Translations under genes and position numbers: made by a program
Origin: Clostridia bacterium
GTDB taxonomy: Bacteria; Bacillota; Clostridia; Oscillospirales; CAG-272
Direction of reading: 5' to 3'
DNA length: 64,000 nt
Assembly (NCBI GenBank): GCA_017621475.1
Contig: JAGATA010000010.1
Span: forward strand, 1-64,000
Notes under the pieces: model-generated
What the model was told of the DNA's origin: nothing
The model's input: only the letters and a program-made list of their open reading frames with translations
The model's database searches: none
In this document: one piece after another, positions 8,059-17,099 of the stretch
Position numbering within the stretch: position 1 is the first letter of the stretch
Layout: each line of letters begins with the position of its first letter

Positions 8059-10476
8059 TTATCTCGCGCTTGTGCGGGGAGCTGTGCAGGAAGCGCCGTT
8101 TTCGGAAACGGGGAGAGGTTCGTTTGCCGTTTTCCTTTCAAAGGGATTTTCTGCAAGAGCGATGGAAAGCGCCTGCGCCACGTTGGAAACGGAAACTATA
8201 CGAACGTTCGCTTTTACCTCATCCGCTATCTCTTCCATATCCGCTTCATTTTCTTTTGGGATAAGAATTGTCTTGATGCCCGCAAGGTAAGCCGCCATCG
8301 TCTTTTCGCGAAGTCCCCCGATAGCCGTCACTCTGCCGTGGAGAGTTATCTCGCCCGTCATGGAAACGTCGCGGCGGCAAGGTATGCCCGTAAGCTCGCT
8401 TACAAGCGAAGTCGTGATAGCCGTACCTGCGGAAGGACCGTCCTTGGGAACTGCACCTTCGGGGAAATGGATATGTATATCTTTTGTCTTATAGAAATCG
8501 GGTTCTATGCCAAGCTCGCGTGCGTGAGCGCGGATATAGCTTACTGCGGCGCGTGCAGATTCTTTCATAACGTCGCCCAAAGAGCCCGTAAGCTCTATCT
8601 TTCCCGTGCCTTCCATAGCAACGGACTCTATGCGAAGAAGCGAGCCGCCAACCTCTGTCCAAGCCATACCTTGGGAAGTTCCGACTTCGTCAAAATCGTA
8701 AACCTTTTCGGGAATTATCTTGGAAACGCCGACAAAATCCGTAAGGTTTGCTTTTGTCACGCGGACGCTCTTTTCCCCATCAAAGGAGATGAGCTTTGCC
8801 GCCTTGCGGCAGCATCTTGCAACAAGCCTTTCAAGGCTTCTCACGCCGCTTTCGCGCGTGTAACCGTCGATAATAGTGTAAAGAGCCTCATCATCAAGCG
8901 TGAACATTCTGCCTTTAAGACCGTGGCGCTTTTTCTGCTTGGGAATAAGGTGGTTGCGCGCGATGGAGAATTTCTCCTGTCTTGTATAGCTTTTAAGCTC
9001 GATTATTTCCATTCTGTCAAGCAAGGGGCGCGCTATCGTATCAAGCGTGTTCGCCGTTGCAATGAACATACAACGGGAAAGGTCAACGGGCATTTCCACG
9101 AAATGGTCGCGGAATGTCTTGTTCTGCTCTCCGTCAAGAACCTCGAGCATAGCGCTCGCGGGGTCGCCGCGCATATCGCTTGCCATTTTATCTATCTCGT
9201 CAAGAAGGATTAGGGGGTTATTGGACTCTGCCTGGCAAAGAGCCTGAACTATTCTGCCGGGCATTGAGCCAACGTATGTTTTTCTGTGTCCGCGGATCTC
9301 CGCCTCATCGTGAACACCGCCGAGGGAAACGCGAACGTATTTGCGCTTCGTTGCGCGCGCAATAGACGCGGCAATGGAGGTTTTACCCGTTCCGGGAGGG
9401 CCTACAAGGCATATCACCTGGTTTTTAAGCTCCGGATTGAGCTTTATGGCAGACATATACTCCACAATTCGCTCTTTTACTTTTTCGAGTCCGTCATGGT
9501 CTTCATCAAGTATCTTCTGCACCATCTTAACATCGTTACGTTCCTTTGTGGATTTTGACCACGGAATTTCAAGGCACGCTTCTATATAGTTGCGGATAAC
9601 GACGTTATCCGCAGAGCCGACGGGTGTGCGCTGGAGCTTCTTTATCTCGCGTTCAAGCCTTTCGGCAACCTCTTTCGGGAATTTTCCATCCGCTATCTTT
9701 TTTCTGTATTCGATAATATCGTCATCAAGGTCTGCGTCCTCGCCAAGCTCGCTCTGGATGACCTTGAGCTGTTCGCGCAGGTAGTAATCGCGCTGGTTGC
9801 GATCCATATTTTCGCGGACTTCTTCCTGAATTTTGGCTTCCGTTAAAAGGATCTCCTTTTCGCGTTCAAGGATAATAAGCAGCTTCTGAAGTCTTGTAAT
9901 GGGGTCGAATTCTTCAAGAAGCATCTGCTTATCGTGAATATCGGATACCACGTTGGAAGCGACAAAATCGCTTATAACGCCGGGGTCTTCTATGGAATTG
10001 ATAACGAACCAAAGCTCCTTGGAGAATTTGGGAAGTATTTTTATAAATTCTCCAAGAATGCGGCGCACGTCTCTCATAAGGGCTTCGCCCTTGATGCCGC
10101 CGTTATCTTCGACGTATATTCTCTTTTCCATAACCGTCGCCGTGAGGTATTTATCGAACGTGATTTCCTCCACGTATGCGCGGGCGATGGGTTCTACAAT
10201 GATATGAAGGGATGTTCCCTGTCCTTTTACAAGCTGTTTTATTTTTGCAACTGTGCCGACCGTGTGGCAGTCCTTCTGCGTGGGGCTTTGAACCGTTGCA
10301 TCATTCTGGCATACAAGAAAAACCATATTGTCCGCACGGACTGCGGCTTCGCAAGCTCTCTTGGAGGGTGTACGCGCAACATCAAGGTTCATAGGTATGC
10401 CCGGAAAAGCTACGATCTGACGCATAGCGACGCAAGGAAGCTTGAGCTTTCTTATTTTTTCTGTTGTTTCTGACAT
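8059..10476 (-). CDS. lon: ATP-dependent protease Lon
   Basis: 805 aa. The LON N-terminal substrate domain begins RKLKLPCVAMRQIVAFPG, the AAA+ module has Walker A GPPGTGKTS and Walker B LILLDEID, and the C-terminal protease domain has the Ser of KDGPSAGTA and the Lys of AGIKTILIPKEN, which form the catalytic dyad. Cytosolic quality-control protease. I start at the ATG at 10476, matching the family N-terminus, with a modest AAAGG site 12 bases upstream; the longer open frame is unlikely. The leader carries an inverted repeat, ATATCGTG and CACGATGATAT, around 10533-10560. No CIRCE-like element was seen. Confidence 0.96.
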   Translation of the reverse strand: MSETTEKIRKLKLPCVAMRQIVAFPGIPMNLDVARTPSKRACEAAVRADNMVFLVCQNDATVQSPTQKDCHTVGTVAKIKQLVKGQGTSLHIIVEPIARAYVEEITFDKYLTATVMEKRIYVEDNGGIKGEALMRDVRRILGEFIKILPKFSKELWFVINSIEDPGVISDFVASNVVSDIHDKQMLLEEFDPITRLQKLLIILEREKEILLTEAKIQEEVRENMDRNQRDYYLREQLKVIQSELGEDADLDDDIIEYRKKIADGKFPKEVAERLEREIKKLQRTPVGSADNVVIRNYIEACLEIPWSKSTKERNDVKMVQKILDEDHDGLEKVKERIVEYMSAIKLNPELKNQVICLVGPPGTGKTSIAASIARATKRKYVRVSLGGVHDEAEIRGHRKTYVGSMPGRIVQALCQAESNNPLILLDEIDKMASDMRGDPASAMLEVLDGEQNKTFRDHFVEMPVDLSRCMFIATANTLDTIARPLLDRMEIIELKSYTRQEKFSIARNHLIPKQKKRHGLKGRMFTLDDEALYTIIDGYTRESGVRSLERLVARCCRKAAKLISFDGEKSVRVTKANLTDFVGVSKIIPEKVYDFDEVGTSQGMAWTEVGGSLLRIESVAMEGTGKIELTGSLGDVMKESARAAVSYIRAHARELGIEPDFYKTKDIHIHFPEGAVPKDGPSAGTAITTSLVSELTGIPCRRDVSMTGEITLHGRVTAIGGLREKTMAAYLAGIKTILIPKENEADMEEIADEVKANVRIVSVSNVAQALSIALAENPFERKTANEPLPVSENGASCTAPRTSAR

Positions 10477-10644
10477 TTCGGATATTTGCCTTTCTTTATA
10501 TAAATGCCGTTTCGGCAAGGTATTTTTGGATTTATATCGTGTTTTTGGCACGATGATATAGAAAATCAATATAATTATATCACATTCAAAACATCTTTTC
10601 CATATTTAATTTGAAAATTCATAATATATTTTCAATTTTAATTT

Positions 10645-10681
10645 TGAGAAAAAAGCAGAACCCAAAAATGAGTTCTGCTTT
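10645..10681 (-). terminator. Terminator after the trigger-factor-like lipoprotein gene
   Basis: AAAGCAGAAC pairs with GTTCTGCTTT around a 10-base loop; read on the minus strand the stem ends in six T. It separates the trigger-factor-like pair from lon, so lon probably has its own promoter. Confidence 0.85.
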
Positions 10682-10700
10682 CGCAATATCTTTATAACAT

Positions 10701-12140
10701 TTACATTACTTTGTCTGCAAGCGCTTCTACTATCTTATCGTAAAGGAAGTAGGCATAGTAATAATGCTTGCCGCCGAGCATACCGCTTTCAAATTCTTCC
10801 ACCGTGATCTCATAATCGGCAGAAGAGGATACAAGCGCTTGAACATCTTTCGCGTATTCATCATAGGAATATTCCACACCGAGCTCGTCCGCAAGAACGT
10901 TGTTTATAATAATATAATCCATCTGACCCGTTACAACACCGCGAATAAGATCTTCAATGTCATCATACGTCTCTTCTCCGAAAATTTCTTTTTGCATATA
11001 GTCAAAAACGTATTCTTCGGAAACGTCGCCAAGGCGTTCTTCAAGGTATTTTCTGTAAGAGCTCATAACGTCATCCGCCTGCTTACGCATTTCCGCTTCC
11101 ATCACGGCATATGCATCTTCCGGGTATGAATTTATTTTCGCGGCAGAGAATACAGCATTGTAAAGATACTCTTTTGCAAAGCTTTCAAGCGCGCAATATT
11201 CTTTCAGTTCCCAAACGGTTTTAAAGTTTTCGTTTTCGGGCAGAACTTTCGTATCGCATATCTTCGTTATATTGATGTAAAAATCCACCTTTTTGCCGTT
11301 TGCGAGGAAAAGATTGTTGTCGGAAGTAAATGCATCCTCGCTGAACGTTACGGAGAAGTTGGAGCCGCCGGCCTTTTTGCCGATGAGATATTCATCAAAG
11401 CCGGGGAAAATGCTGTTCTCTCCCACAAACAGGAATGCGTTTGTATTCGTATAGATAGCGGCACCGTTCGCTGTAGCGATGATGGAAAGGAACACGCCGT
11501 CGCCCGCTTCGACCGTTGTTTTATTTGAAACGCCGTCGAAATATTTTCTTGTATATACGTTAAGCTGTGCGTCGTCATAAAGCGGGGCTGTATAGGATAC
11601 AGGGGTTATAACGAATTTAAGCGTTTTTCCCGCGATGTCCGCGTTTGTGTTATCCGCACCGATGTCGAGCGTAAAAGAGAACTGCTTGCCGTTTTTAAGG
11701 GTTCTGGGCTGAACAGCGGCTTCATCTGCGGAAACAACGCTTGCCATAAGGCATTTATCGAAATCCGCATTTTTGCTGTCGCGAAGCACGCGGTAACCGC
11801 TTACAGGGAAGCCATATGTTTCATGGCAGAATTTTTCGTATTTATCAAAATCTTCTCCGTTTTTGATATACGCCGTAACGTAAAAATCAAAGTAAGAGCC
11901 GCCGCCTATTATATAAGAATCGGGTGTTTCTGCTTCTTTTATCGCTTTTTCGTATTCGGCAACAACGCCCTCACGCGTGTAAGAGCCAAGGTCCGGCAAG
12001 GTAACGTAGGAGGAAAGGTCTTCTGCCGCATAATCAAAATCGGGCAGTTCTTTTTTCCCGCATCCCGCGGCGCAAAGCGTTGCCGTAGCAAGAGATACAG
12101 CCAATATCTTTTTCAAATTTATTTTTATATTCTTAAACAT
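10701..12140 (-). CDS. Trigger-factor-like lipoprotein
   Basis: 479 aa. A signal sequence ends in a lipobox-like LCAAGC (Cys27), so the protein is probably anchored outside the membrane. Residues about 70-200 look like a degenerate FKBP domain (GSYFDFYVTAYI to DIAGKTLKFVITPVSY). A second, clearer FKBP-like domain follows (VEAGDGVFLSIIATANG, SIFPGFDEYLIGKKAGG, KKVDFYINITKI). The rest is helical, resembling the trigger-factor C-terminal chaperone arm. The ribosome-binding N domain of true trigger factor is missing. It follows a paralog by 24 bases and lies in the usual tig position near lon. A role in folding exported proteins is inference. Confidence 0.75.
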   Translation of the reverse strand: MFKNIKINLKKILAVSLATATLCAAGCGKKELPDFDYAAEDLSSYVTLPDLGSYTREGVVAEYEKAIKEAETPDSYIIGGGSYFDFYVTAYIKNGEDFDKYEKFCHETYGFPVSGYRVLRDSKNADFDKCLMASVVSADEAAVQPRTLKNGKQFSFTLDIGADNTNADIAGKTLKFVITPVSYTAPLYDDAQLNVYTRKYFDGVSNKTTVEAGDGVFLSIIATANGAAIYTNTNAFLFVGENSIFPGFDEYLIGKKAGGSNFSVTFSEDAFTSDNNLFLANGKKVDFYINITKICDTKVLPENENFKTVWELKEYCALESFAKEYLYNAVFSAAKINSYPEDAYAVMEAEMRKQADDVMSSYRKYLEERLGDVSEEYVFDYMQKEIFGEETYDDIEDLIRGVVTGQMDYIIINNVLADELGVEYSYDEYAKDVQALVSSSADYEITVEEFESGMLGGKHYYYAYFLYDKIVEALADKVM

Positions 12141-12164
12141 AATAATATCCGCTTTCTTTATATT

Positions 12165-13655
12165 TTAATAGGAAACGTAGCTGTCTGCAATATACTCTGC
12201 AAAAGGAGCACCGGTAACTCTCTGTGCAAACTTTGTGCCAAGTATAGGCGAAAGGAAGTTGGAGTAGAACACGCAAGCTTCGTCCCCGTTCGCGTAAAGC
12301 GCTTCAAGCGCCTCCTGCTTATTGGCAAAGCCGCCGTTTACAATATAGCTTGCAAGAGATTTTTCGTATCTTTCGTGAAGCTCTTCCAAAACGCCAAACT
12401 CTTTTGCCATGGCAAAGGAGGACATAAGCTCTCCCACAAGCGTTTTTACGTGGTCGTCAAGAAGGTCGTTCAAATAATCCTCTATCGTTTCGTAACCCGT
12501 GATGCCGTATGTTTCAAGAGCCGTTTCATCGCCGAGCGTTTCGGCAAATGAAGCCGCATTCTCGCGGAATTCAGTTTCCCACGTTGCATCTTCAAGCTTA
12601 TTATAAGTATTCAAAAGATTTTTGGGGTAAGAAAGAACTTCCGCACTCTGCGTTGCAAGAAGCATAAATCCATCGCTGTAAACAGCGTAGCACCAGATGC
12701 GAAGCTCCTCTTTAAGCTCAAACACGCTGTTGTAACCAAGCGCTTTTACGGCATTTTTTGCGTCATCTTCTTTGTAAACGCCTTTTACCGTGAAGTTTTC
12801 GGTAACGTCAGAAAATTCTTCCGTAAATGTGTCCCCCTCGGAATATCCCTTAAAATATTTAAGGTAATCGCCCGTGGCTTCAAGGCAAAGGTCCGTATAG
12901 GTCTGCGTTGTGCCATCGGAAAGAATATCTGTGCAGTCGTAGAGGACAATATCTCCTTCTTCTATCTTGCCGCCGCTTTTTTGGGCGGTACTTGTAACGA
13001 TCTTGCAGTACCAATCCGCAACGGTGGAGATGGAGTTATCGTAGCCGTCGTAAAGGTAGATGTATCTGCAAACGTAATCCGTCACAGTGATCGTAAAGCG
13101 AATGTTCTTTCCCGCATATTCACCGAAGCGTTCTTCCATAGGCACGGTAAGCTCAAACTTTGTTGCCGTATTTTTGGAAATATAGTGCTGGCTGTAATCG
13201 TCAAGGTTGCCTGCTTCGGCAAGCGCCTTATCAAAGAAAATGTTTTCCTCCTTGGAAAAGGGGCGGTAGCCGACTATCTTTGCATATTCTTCGGGTAGCA
13301 CTATATCCGTATATTCTTTCGTACCGTCAACCTCGTTAACAAGCTCTGCGGAAAGAGTGAAGTCAAGCGTGGAGCCTTCTTCAACGTAAACCTCACTTCC
13401 GAAGTAAGATTCGGTAAGCCCAACGCGGAAGACATCATATCCGGAAGATATTGCTTCTTTTATTTCGTCATATTCTATTTTCTCCGGAATTTCAAAATCA
13501 ACGTATTTTGAAAGATCTTTTTTCATCAAAAAATCTATGGGGGCGGTGCTTCTTGCCGCCAAAATAACAACCAACGGAACTATGATAAGCAACGCGGCGA
13601 GAAGTGCCGCAATAATTATCACAAGTTTTTTGGTGCTTTTTTTAGTATTTTCCAT
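12165..13655 (-). CDS. Trigger-factor-like membrane-anchored protein
   Basis: 496 aa. One N-terminal membrane anchor (LVIIIAALLAALLIIVPLVVILAA) has no lipobox, so the rest should face outward. It repeats the plan of the downstream lipoprotein: an FKBP-like region at about 70-205 (VEEGSTLDFTLSAELVNEVDG to AGKNIRFTITVTDYV), a second at about 230-300 (KIEEGDIVLYDCTDI), then an alpha-helical region reminiscent of the trigger-factor chaperone arm. Similarity between the two is in architecture more than in sequence. First gene of the pair; a GGAGG site precedes the ATG. Confidence 0.72.
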   Translation of the reverse strand: MENTKKSTKKLVIIIAALLAALLIIVPLVVILAARSTAPIDFLMKKDLSKYVDFEIPEKIEYDEIKEAISSGYDVFRVGLTESYFGSEVYVEEGSTLDFTLSAELVNEVDGTKEYTDIVLPEEYAKIVGYRPFSKEENIFFDKALAEAGNLDDYSQHYISKNTATKFELTVPMEERFGEYAGKNIRFTITVTDYVCRYIYLYDGYDNSISTVADWYCKIVTSTAQKSGGKIEEGDIVLYDCTDILSDGTTQTYTDLCLEATGDYLKYFKGYSEGDTFTEEFSDVTENFTVKGVYKEDDAKNAVKALGYNSVFELKEELRIWCYAVYSDGFMLLATQSAEVLSYPKNLLNTYNKLEDATWETEFRENAASFAETLGDETALETYGITGYETIEDYLNDLLDDHVKTLVGELMSSFAMAKEFGVLEELHERYEKSLASYIVNGGFANKQEALEALYANGDEACVFYSNFLSPILGTKFAQRVTGAPFAEYIADSYVSY

Positions 13656-13743
13656 TTTATCCTCCGTAGCCGTAACAGCATATTTTGCATACTTTTTTAT
13701 TGTATCATATACGGCTTAAAAAATCTATAAAAGTGCGTAAAGT

Positions 13744-14589
13744 TTACCGATTGTTCGTAATTTGTTTTTCCGTGTCCTCTTTTTCCTCAAATTTTCTGTA
13801 AAGATAAGCAAGAGAAGCGTTAAGTTTCTCTGTATTTATCGCACCATCGGGCGAAAGCACAGGGCTTTCGAGCGTGACACTATAGTCATAGCGCGGCATA
13901 GCCGCAATAAGAGAATCGAAATCCACCCTACCCTCTCCCGGATGAAGGATGGGACGAAGCATCCCCCAATGCTCCGCGCAGCGGATATAGGAGCTTATAT
14001 GGATATGGTGTACATCGCGCCAGAATGCAGGGGAAAATATGCGCGCGTGCTCTGCGTGGTATTCCCCGAAGCGCGTGTCGTAAATAAACTTCGCATCGTG
14101 ATATTCTTCTCTTACGGCAAGCCAATCGCAAACGGGTCCGTTATAAAGCGCGGGGATATTCTCTATAAGAAGCTCTATTCCCGCATCTTCACACTCGCGG
14201 TAAAAACGAGGAATATGCTTTACGGAATATTTAATAAATATATCGGAATTTTTTCCGCCCCAAAGGTGGAACACCGCCTTTTTAGCTCCCACTTTCTTTG
14301 CCGCCTCTACGTTAAGAGAAAATTTTTGCAAAGCTTCGGGAACGGACTCTGCCGTGTTTTCCGCAAGGAGCATACCTATGCCCTTATCAAAATGGACGAC
14401 GGGAAAATTCAAGCCGAAATCCGCTATCTCTGTGATGATCCTGTCAAAATCATCGTACCACGCGGAATATATCATAAGCTCAAAGCCATCGCAGTTTATT
14501 TTTTCCGCGTTCGCTTTTATTATATTATGGTCGTAAGCATTGGCTCTGCCGATAAAAGTGCCTGTGGAAGCGTAAATCTGATTTTTCAC
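13744..14589 (-). CDS. Sugar phosphate isomerase/epimerase-like TIM-barrel protein
   Basis: 281 aa. The segments DGFELMIYSAWYDDF, FPVVHFDKGIGML, KAVFHLWGGKN, IELLIENIPA, and HHIHISSY to HPGEGRVDFDSLI have the spacing of the xylose-isomerase-like/AP endonuclease 2 superfamily, with His, Glu and Asp residues suited to metal binding. The substrate cannot be read from the sequence. It lies 12 bases downstream of lexA on the same strand. Confidence 0.8.
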   Translation of the reverse strand: MKNQIYASTGTFIGRANAYDHNIIKANAEKINCDGFELMIYSAWYDDFDRIITEIADFGLNFPVVHFDKGIGMLLAENTAESVPEALQKFSLNVEAAKKVGAKKAVFHLWGGKNSDIFIKYSVKHIPRFYRECEDAGIELLIENIPALYNGPVCDWLAVREEYHDAKFIYDTRFGEYHAEHARIFSPAFWRDVHHIHISSYIRCAEHWGMLRPILHPGEGRVDFDSLIAAMPRYDYSVTLESPVLSPDGAINTEKLNASLAYLYRKFEEKEDTEKQITNNR

Positions 14590-14601
14590 AACATCACCCT
14601 G

Positions 14602-15213
14602 TCAATCGTAATAACGCACGTTGGCAATAACCTTTCCGAGAATATAAAGCTCTTTGGTTATGATAGGCTTCATAGTTTTGTTTTCGGGTTGGAGGCGAAA
14701 ATGACCGTTTTCGCGGTAAAAAGTTTTAACGGTTGCCTCGTCCTCAACGAGAACTACGGCAATATCGCCGTTTTCAACGTAAGACGTGCGGCAAACTATA
14801 ACTATATCCCCGTCCATAATGCCTGCCTCTATCATACTTTCGCCTTTTACGCGAAGCGCAAAAAGCTCACCGGGAAGGCGCTTTCCGCTTGAGGAAAAAT
14901 CGATATATCCCTCTATATTCTGCTCCGCAAGAATGGGAAGACCTGCGGCAACCTGACCGAGTATCGGCACGCGCGCTTTATTCTTACTGCTTGCGGGCGC
15001 ATCCTCGCCAAGAGTAAGTGTTCTGCTCTTTCCTTCCTCTTTGTGAATATATCCTTTTTCTTCAAGGCGATTTATATAAGAATGGACCGTAGACGTGCTT
15101 TTTATGCCGAGGTTATCGCGGATATCGCGCACAGAGGGGGAATATCCTTTCTGTTCTATTGTCGCGCAGATATAATCGTAAACCTCTTTTTCACGGCGTG
15201 TGAGTGCTTGCAT
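14602..15213 (-). CDS. lexA: SOS repressor LexA
   Basis: 203 aa. The winged helix-turn-helix is at 1-65 (SPSVRDIRDNLGIKSTSTVHSYINRLEEKG). The self-cleavage site is A90-G91 in GQVAAGLP, with Ser127 (KGESM) and Lys163 (TVKTF) as the catalytic dyad. It represses DNA-damage genes until RecA filaments trigger cleavage. A LexA-like box overlaps its promoter, suggesting autoregulation. Confidence 0.96.
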   Translation of the reverse strand: MQALTRREKEVYDYICATIEQKGYSPSVRDIRDNLGIKSTSTVHSYINRLEEKGYIHKEEGKSRTLTLGEDAPASSKNKARVPILGQVAAGLPILAEQNIEGYIDFSSSGKRLPGELFALRVKGESMIEAGIMDGDIVIVCRTSYVENGDIAVVLVEDEATVKTFYRENGHFRLQPENKTMKPIITKELYILGKVIANVRYYD

Positions 15214-15262
15214 AGTGTTTTCCTTTCGTACTGCGTATTTTTTTCTGTTTTATAATTTATTG

Positions 15263-15297
15263 TAGCATAAAATTTCAAAAAAAGCAAACTTTTGTTC
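15263..15297 (-). promoter_or_regulatory. lexA promoter with LexA-like box
   Basis: On the minus strand, -35 TTGCTT and -10 TACAAT are separated by 17 bases. GAACAAAAGTTT (15286-15297) matches GAAC-N4-GTTC at seven of eight positions and its right arm runs into the -35 element, an ideal position for repression by LexA. Confidence 0.7.
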
Positions 15298-15370
15298 TTG
15301 ATTTTTTAATATTTTTTGCGCAATGGGATCATTTACGTCCGTTGACTTTATACACAAATTCCTATGTAAA

Positions 15371-15514
15371 AAAGTGCGATAAATCGCACTCTACCTCATC
15401 CGTCAGCCTTCGGCTGCCACCTTCCCCAAAGGGGAAGGCTTTCTCACGGACCTGACTCTCGGCGCAGCCGACCTTCCCCAAAGGGGAAGGCTCAATTCGC
15501 GCAAATTCCTATTA
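15371..15514. repeat. Palindromic intergenic repeat, copy 1
   Basis: Begins with a GTGCGATAAATCGCAC hairpin, then CCTCATCCGTCAGCC, CTTCGGCTGCCACC and two CTTCCCCAAAGGGGAAGG palindromes, and ends near TTCCTATTA. A second near-full copy lies at 45592-45737 and a short one at 56296-56370. It lies between ireB and lexA; together with the ireB terminator it explains most of the 435-base gap. Not coding. Confidence 0.85.
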
Positions 15515-15518
15515 CGTA

Positions 15519-15552
15519 AAAATACGGCAAAAGTCGCCCTTTGCCGTATTTT
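15519..15552 (-). terminator. Terminator of ireB
   Basis: AAAATACGGCAAA pairs with TTTGCCGTATTTT, followed by TTTTT-rich sequence on the minus strand, about 100 bases behind the ireB stop codon. Confidence 0.75.
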
Positions 15553-15649
15553 CACATTTTTTAAATTCAAGAAAACAAAATGTTTTCTTTTTCCCTGTTC
15601 TTTTTGAATATACCTCTTGAAACGGCGGGAAAAACCAAGTATAATATAA

Positions 15650-15910
15650 TTAAATTTCAAGATATTTGCGGAGCAAACTGGAAAGAAGCTCGTCGCGGTC
15701 TATTTTACGCATTATAGAGCGTGCGCCTTTGTAATTCGTTATGTACGTAGGATCTTCCGAAAGTATGTAACCTACCATCTGGTTAACAGGGTTGTATCCT
15801 TTTTCCAAAAGCGCGTTATACACAGTCTTAATAGTTTCACGAAGTTCTTCCTCGCTTCCTACCTCGGAGCGAAACGCGGTAGTTTGTTCCATCATTTCTT
15901 TTTCAGCCAT
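15650..15910 (-). CDS. ireB: IreB family regulatory phosphoprotein
   Basis: 86 aa, the usual family length. The core [47 protein letters not shown] is diagnostic (formerly DUF965). In Enterococcus IreB is phosphorylated by the Ser/Thr kinase IreK and affects cephalosporin tolerance; phosphorylation is on N-terminal threonines, and TT occurs here in MMEQTTAF. The ATG at 15910 has GAAAGGA ten bases upstream. Confidence 0.92.
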   Translation of the reverse strand: MAEKEMMEQTTAFRSEVGSEEELRETIKTVYNALLEKGYNPVNQMVGYILSEDPTYITNYKGARSIMRKIDRDELLSSLLRKYLEI

Positions 15911-16051
15911 TTTTAAACATTCCTTTCGCAAAAATTTACGCGCTTATCGTATAGATATATTTATATTTTACACCTAATCTGAAAATTTTTCAACATATTA
16001 TTTTAATTCTTAAAAAATATTTTAAAATTTTATATAGTAAGGAAGAAAACT

Positions 16052-16621
16052 ATGGAAATTTCACGCAAAAAAATCACCACAGAAGAGATCCACGCAAAAG
16101 AAACAGAGCTTGCAAACAGCATAAGCTCTCTTACAGAGGGTATGAAGGAAGACTTCGCCGCGCTCGGTTACGTTCTTGAAACGGAGATCACCCGCGAAAA
16201 CGATAATCTTCTCCCCGAAGAGATCAAGATTTTGCGTGCAACCCCCATCACCGAAGCTACAGAGTATTCCGACGGTTACATCAGCAGCGCCAAAATAACG
16301 GTAAAGCGTGAAAAAACGGAAGAAGTTCTCGCGCTCGAAGAAGAAGAGGCACAGGAAGAGGAAGCTCTTGAAGCTATGAAGCTCGAAACGGAAGAACTTC
16401 CCGAAGACGCGCAGGCAAGAAAAGATGAAATAGCTCTCGCACGCTCCAAGCGCGAGCTTGAGCGCAGCGTTGCTTTCACAACGATGTTCTTTGTTCGCGT
16501 TTACAAAACGTTCTGGCGCGAAACTGTCAGCATAAACGAAGGCATCTCCGAGGTTACAGCAGACCTTGAAGAATTTCTTTCCGTTCTTAAAGAAAGAGCA
16601 GGCGAAAAAGCCGATGTCTAA
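16052..16621 (+). CDS. Hypothetical acidic helical protein
   Basis: 189 aa, not recognised. No signal peptide or membrane segment. Glu-rich and predicted helical, with an uninterrupted acidic run near residues 95-125 that looks like a coiled coil. The C-terminus is more hydrophobic (VAFTTMFFVRVYKTFWRETVSINEGISEV). Codon use resembles the neighbours. Its stop codon overlaps the start of the next gene, so the two are probably translated together. Confidence 0.7.
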   Translation: MEISRKKITTEEIHAKETELANSISSLTEGMKEDFAALGYVLETEITRENDNLLPEEIKILRATPITEATEYSDGYISSAKITVKREKTEEVLALEEEEAQEEEALEAMKLETEELPEDAQARKDEIALARSKRELERSVAFTTMFFVRVYKTFWRETVSINEGISEVTADLEEFLSVLKERAGEKADV

Positions 16622-17048
16622 AGAATATATTTTCGAGCTCGACGGTAAGGAGGTCTCCTGCCAAGAGGACGGAAACAAATATTTTATCTATGAGGGTGAT
16701 AAATATGTCACCACGGTTTACGGAAAATTTTTCGGAGGCGTTGATGAAGAAGTGGAGCTTTACGGAAAGCCGTGCCGTTTTGTCATCCTTCACGAAAAGC
16801 CCGATATCGCCGCGGACGGCGTGCTTCTTTCAAACGGAAAAAGCTATGAGGAAGAAAAGGAAAAACGCCGCAAAAAATCGTGTATTGGGGCATATATAGA
16901 AATACTCTCAAGCCTTATCGCACTTGCGGTTATGGTAGTATTTGCAATAATCAATTCCAACATAAAAGCATATGTTCCCGTGTTCGCCGCAGCACTCCTA
17001 TTTTGCGCTTTCGGCGTGTGCGAGCTTATCAGCAACAGAAAAAAATAG
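16614..17048 (+). CDS. Hypothetical protein with two C-terminal membrane helices
   Basis: 144 aa, not recognised. An N-terminal soluble part (about 1-90) begins SKEYIFELDGKEVSC and looks beta-rich. Two hydrophobic helices follow (about 96-117 and 121-138), with a short basic end. I use the ATG at 16614, which overlaps the previous stop codon; a TTG at 16566 would give a longer form. It ends before a terminator and is convergent with the next gene. Confidence 0.7.
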   Translation: MSKEYIFELDGKEVSCQEDGNKYFIYEGDKYVTTVYGKFFGGVDEEVELYGKPCRFVILHEKPDIAADGVLLSNGKSYEEEKEKRRKKSCIGAYIEILSSLIALAVMVVFAIINSNIKAYVPVFAAALLFCAFGVCELISNRKK

Positions 17049-17057
17049 CATAAAATC

Positions 17058-17090
17058 GAAAAGCAGAGTGCGTGCGCCCTCTGCTTTTTT
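17058..17090 (+). terminator. Terminator between convergent genes
   Basis: AGCAGAG and CTCTGCT arms around a GC-rich loop, followed by six T on the plus strand and four T on the minus strand, so it can serve both convergent genes. A near copy is found at 18023-18050. Confidence 0.75.
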
Positions 17091-17099
17091 GCGGTGTGG

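Noticed and set aside
15403-15660. 85-codon minus-strand frame
   Set aside because: Lies over the palindromic repeat and the ireB terminator.
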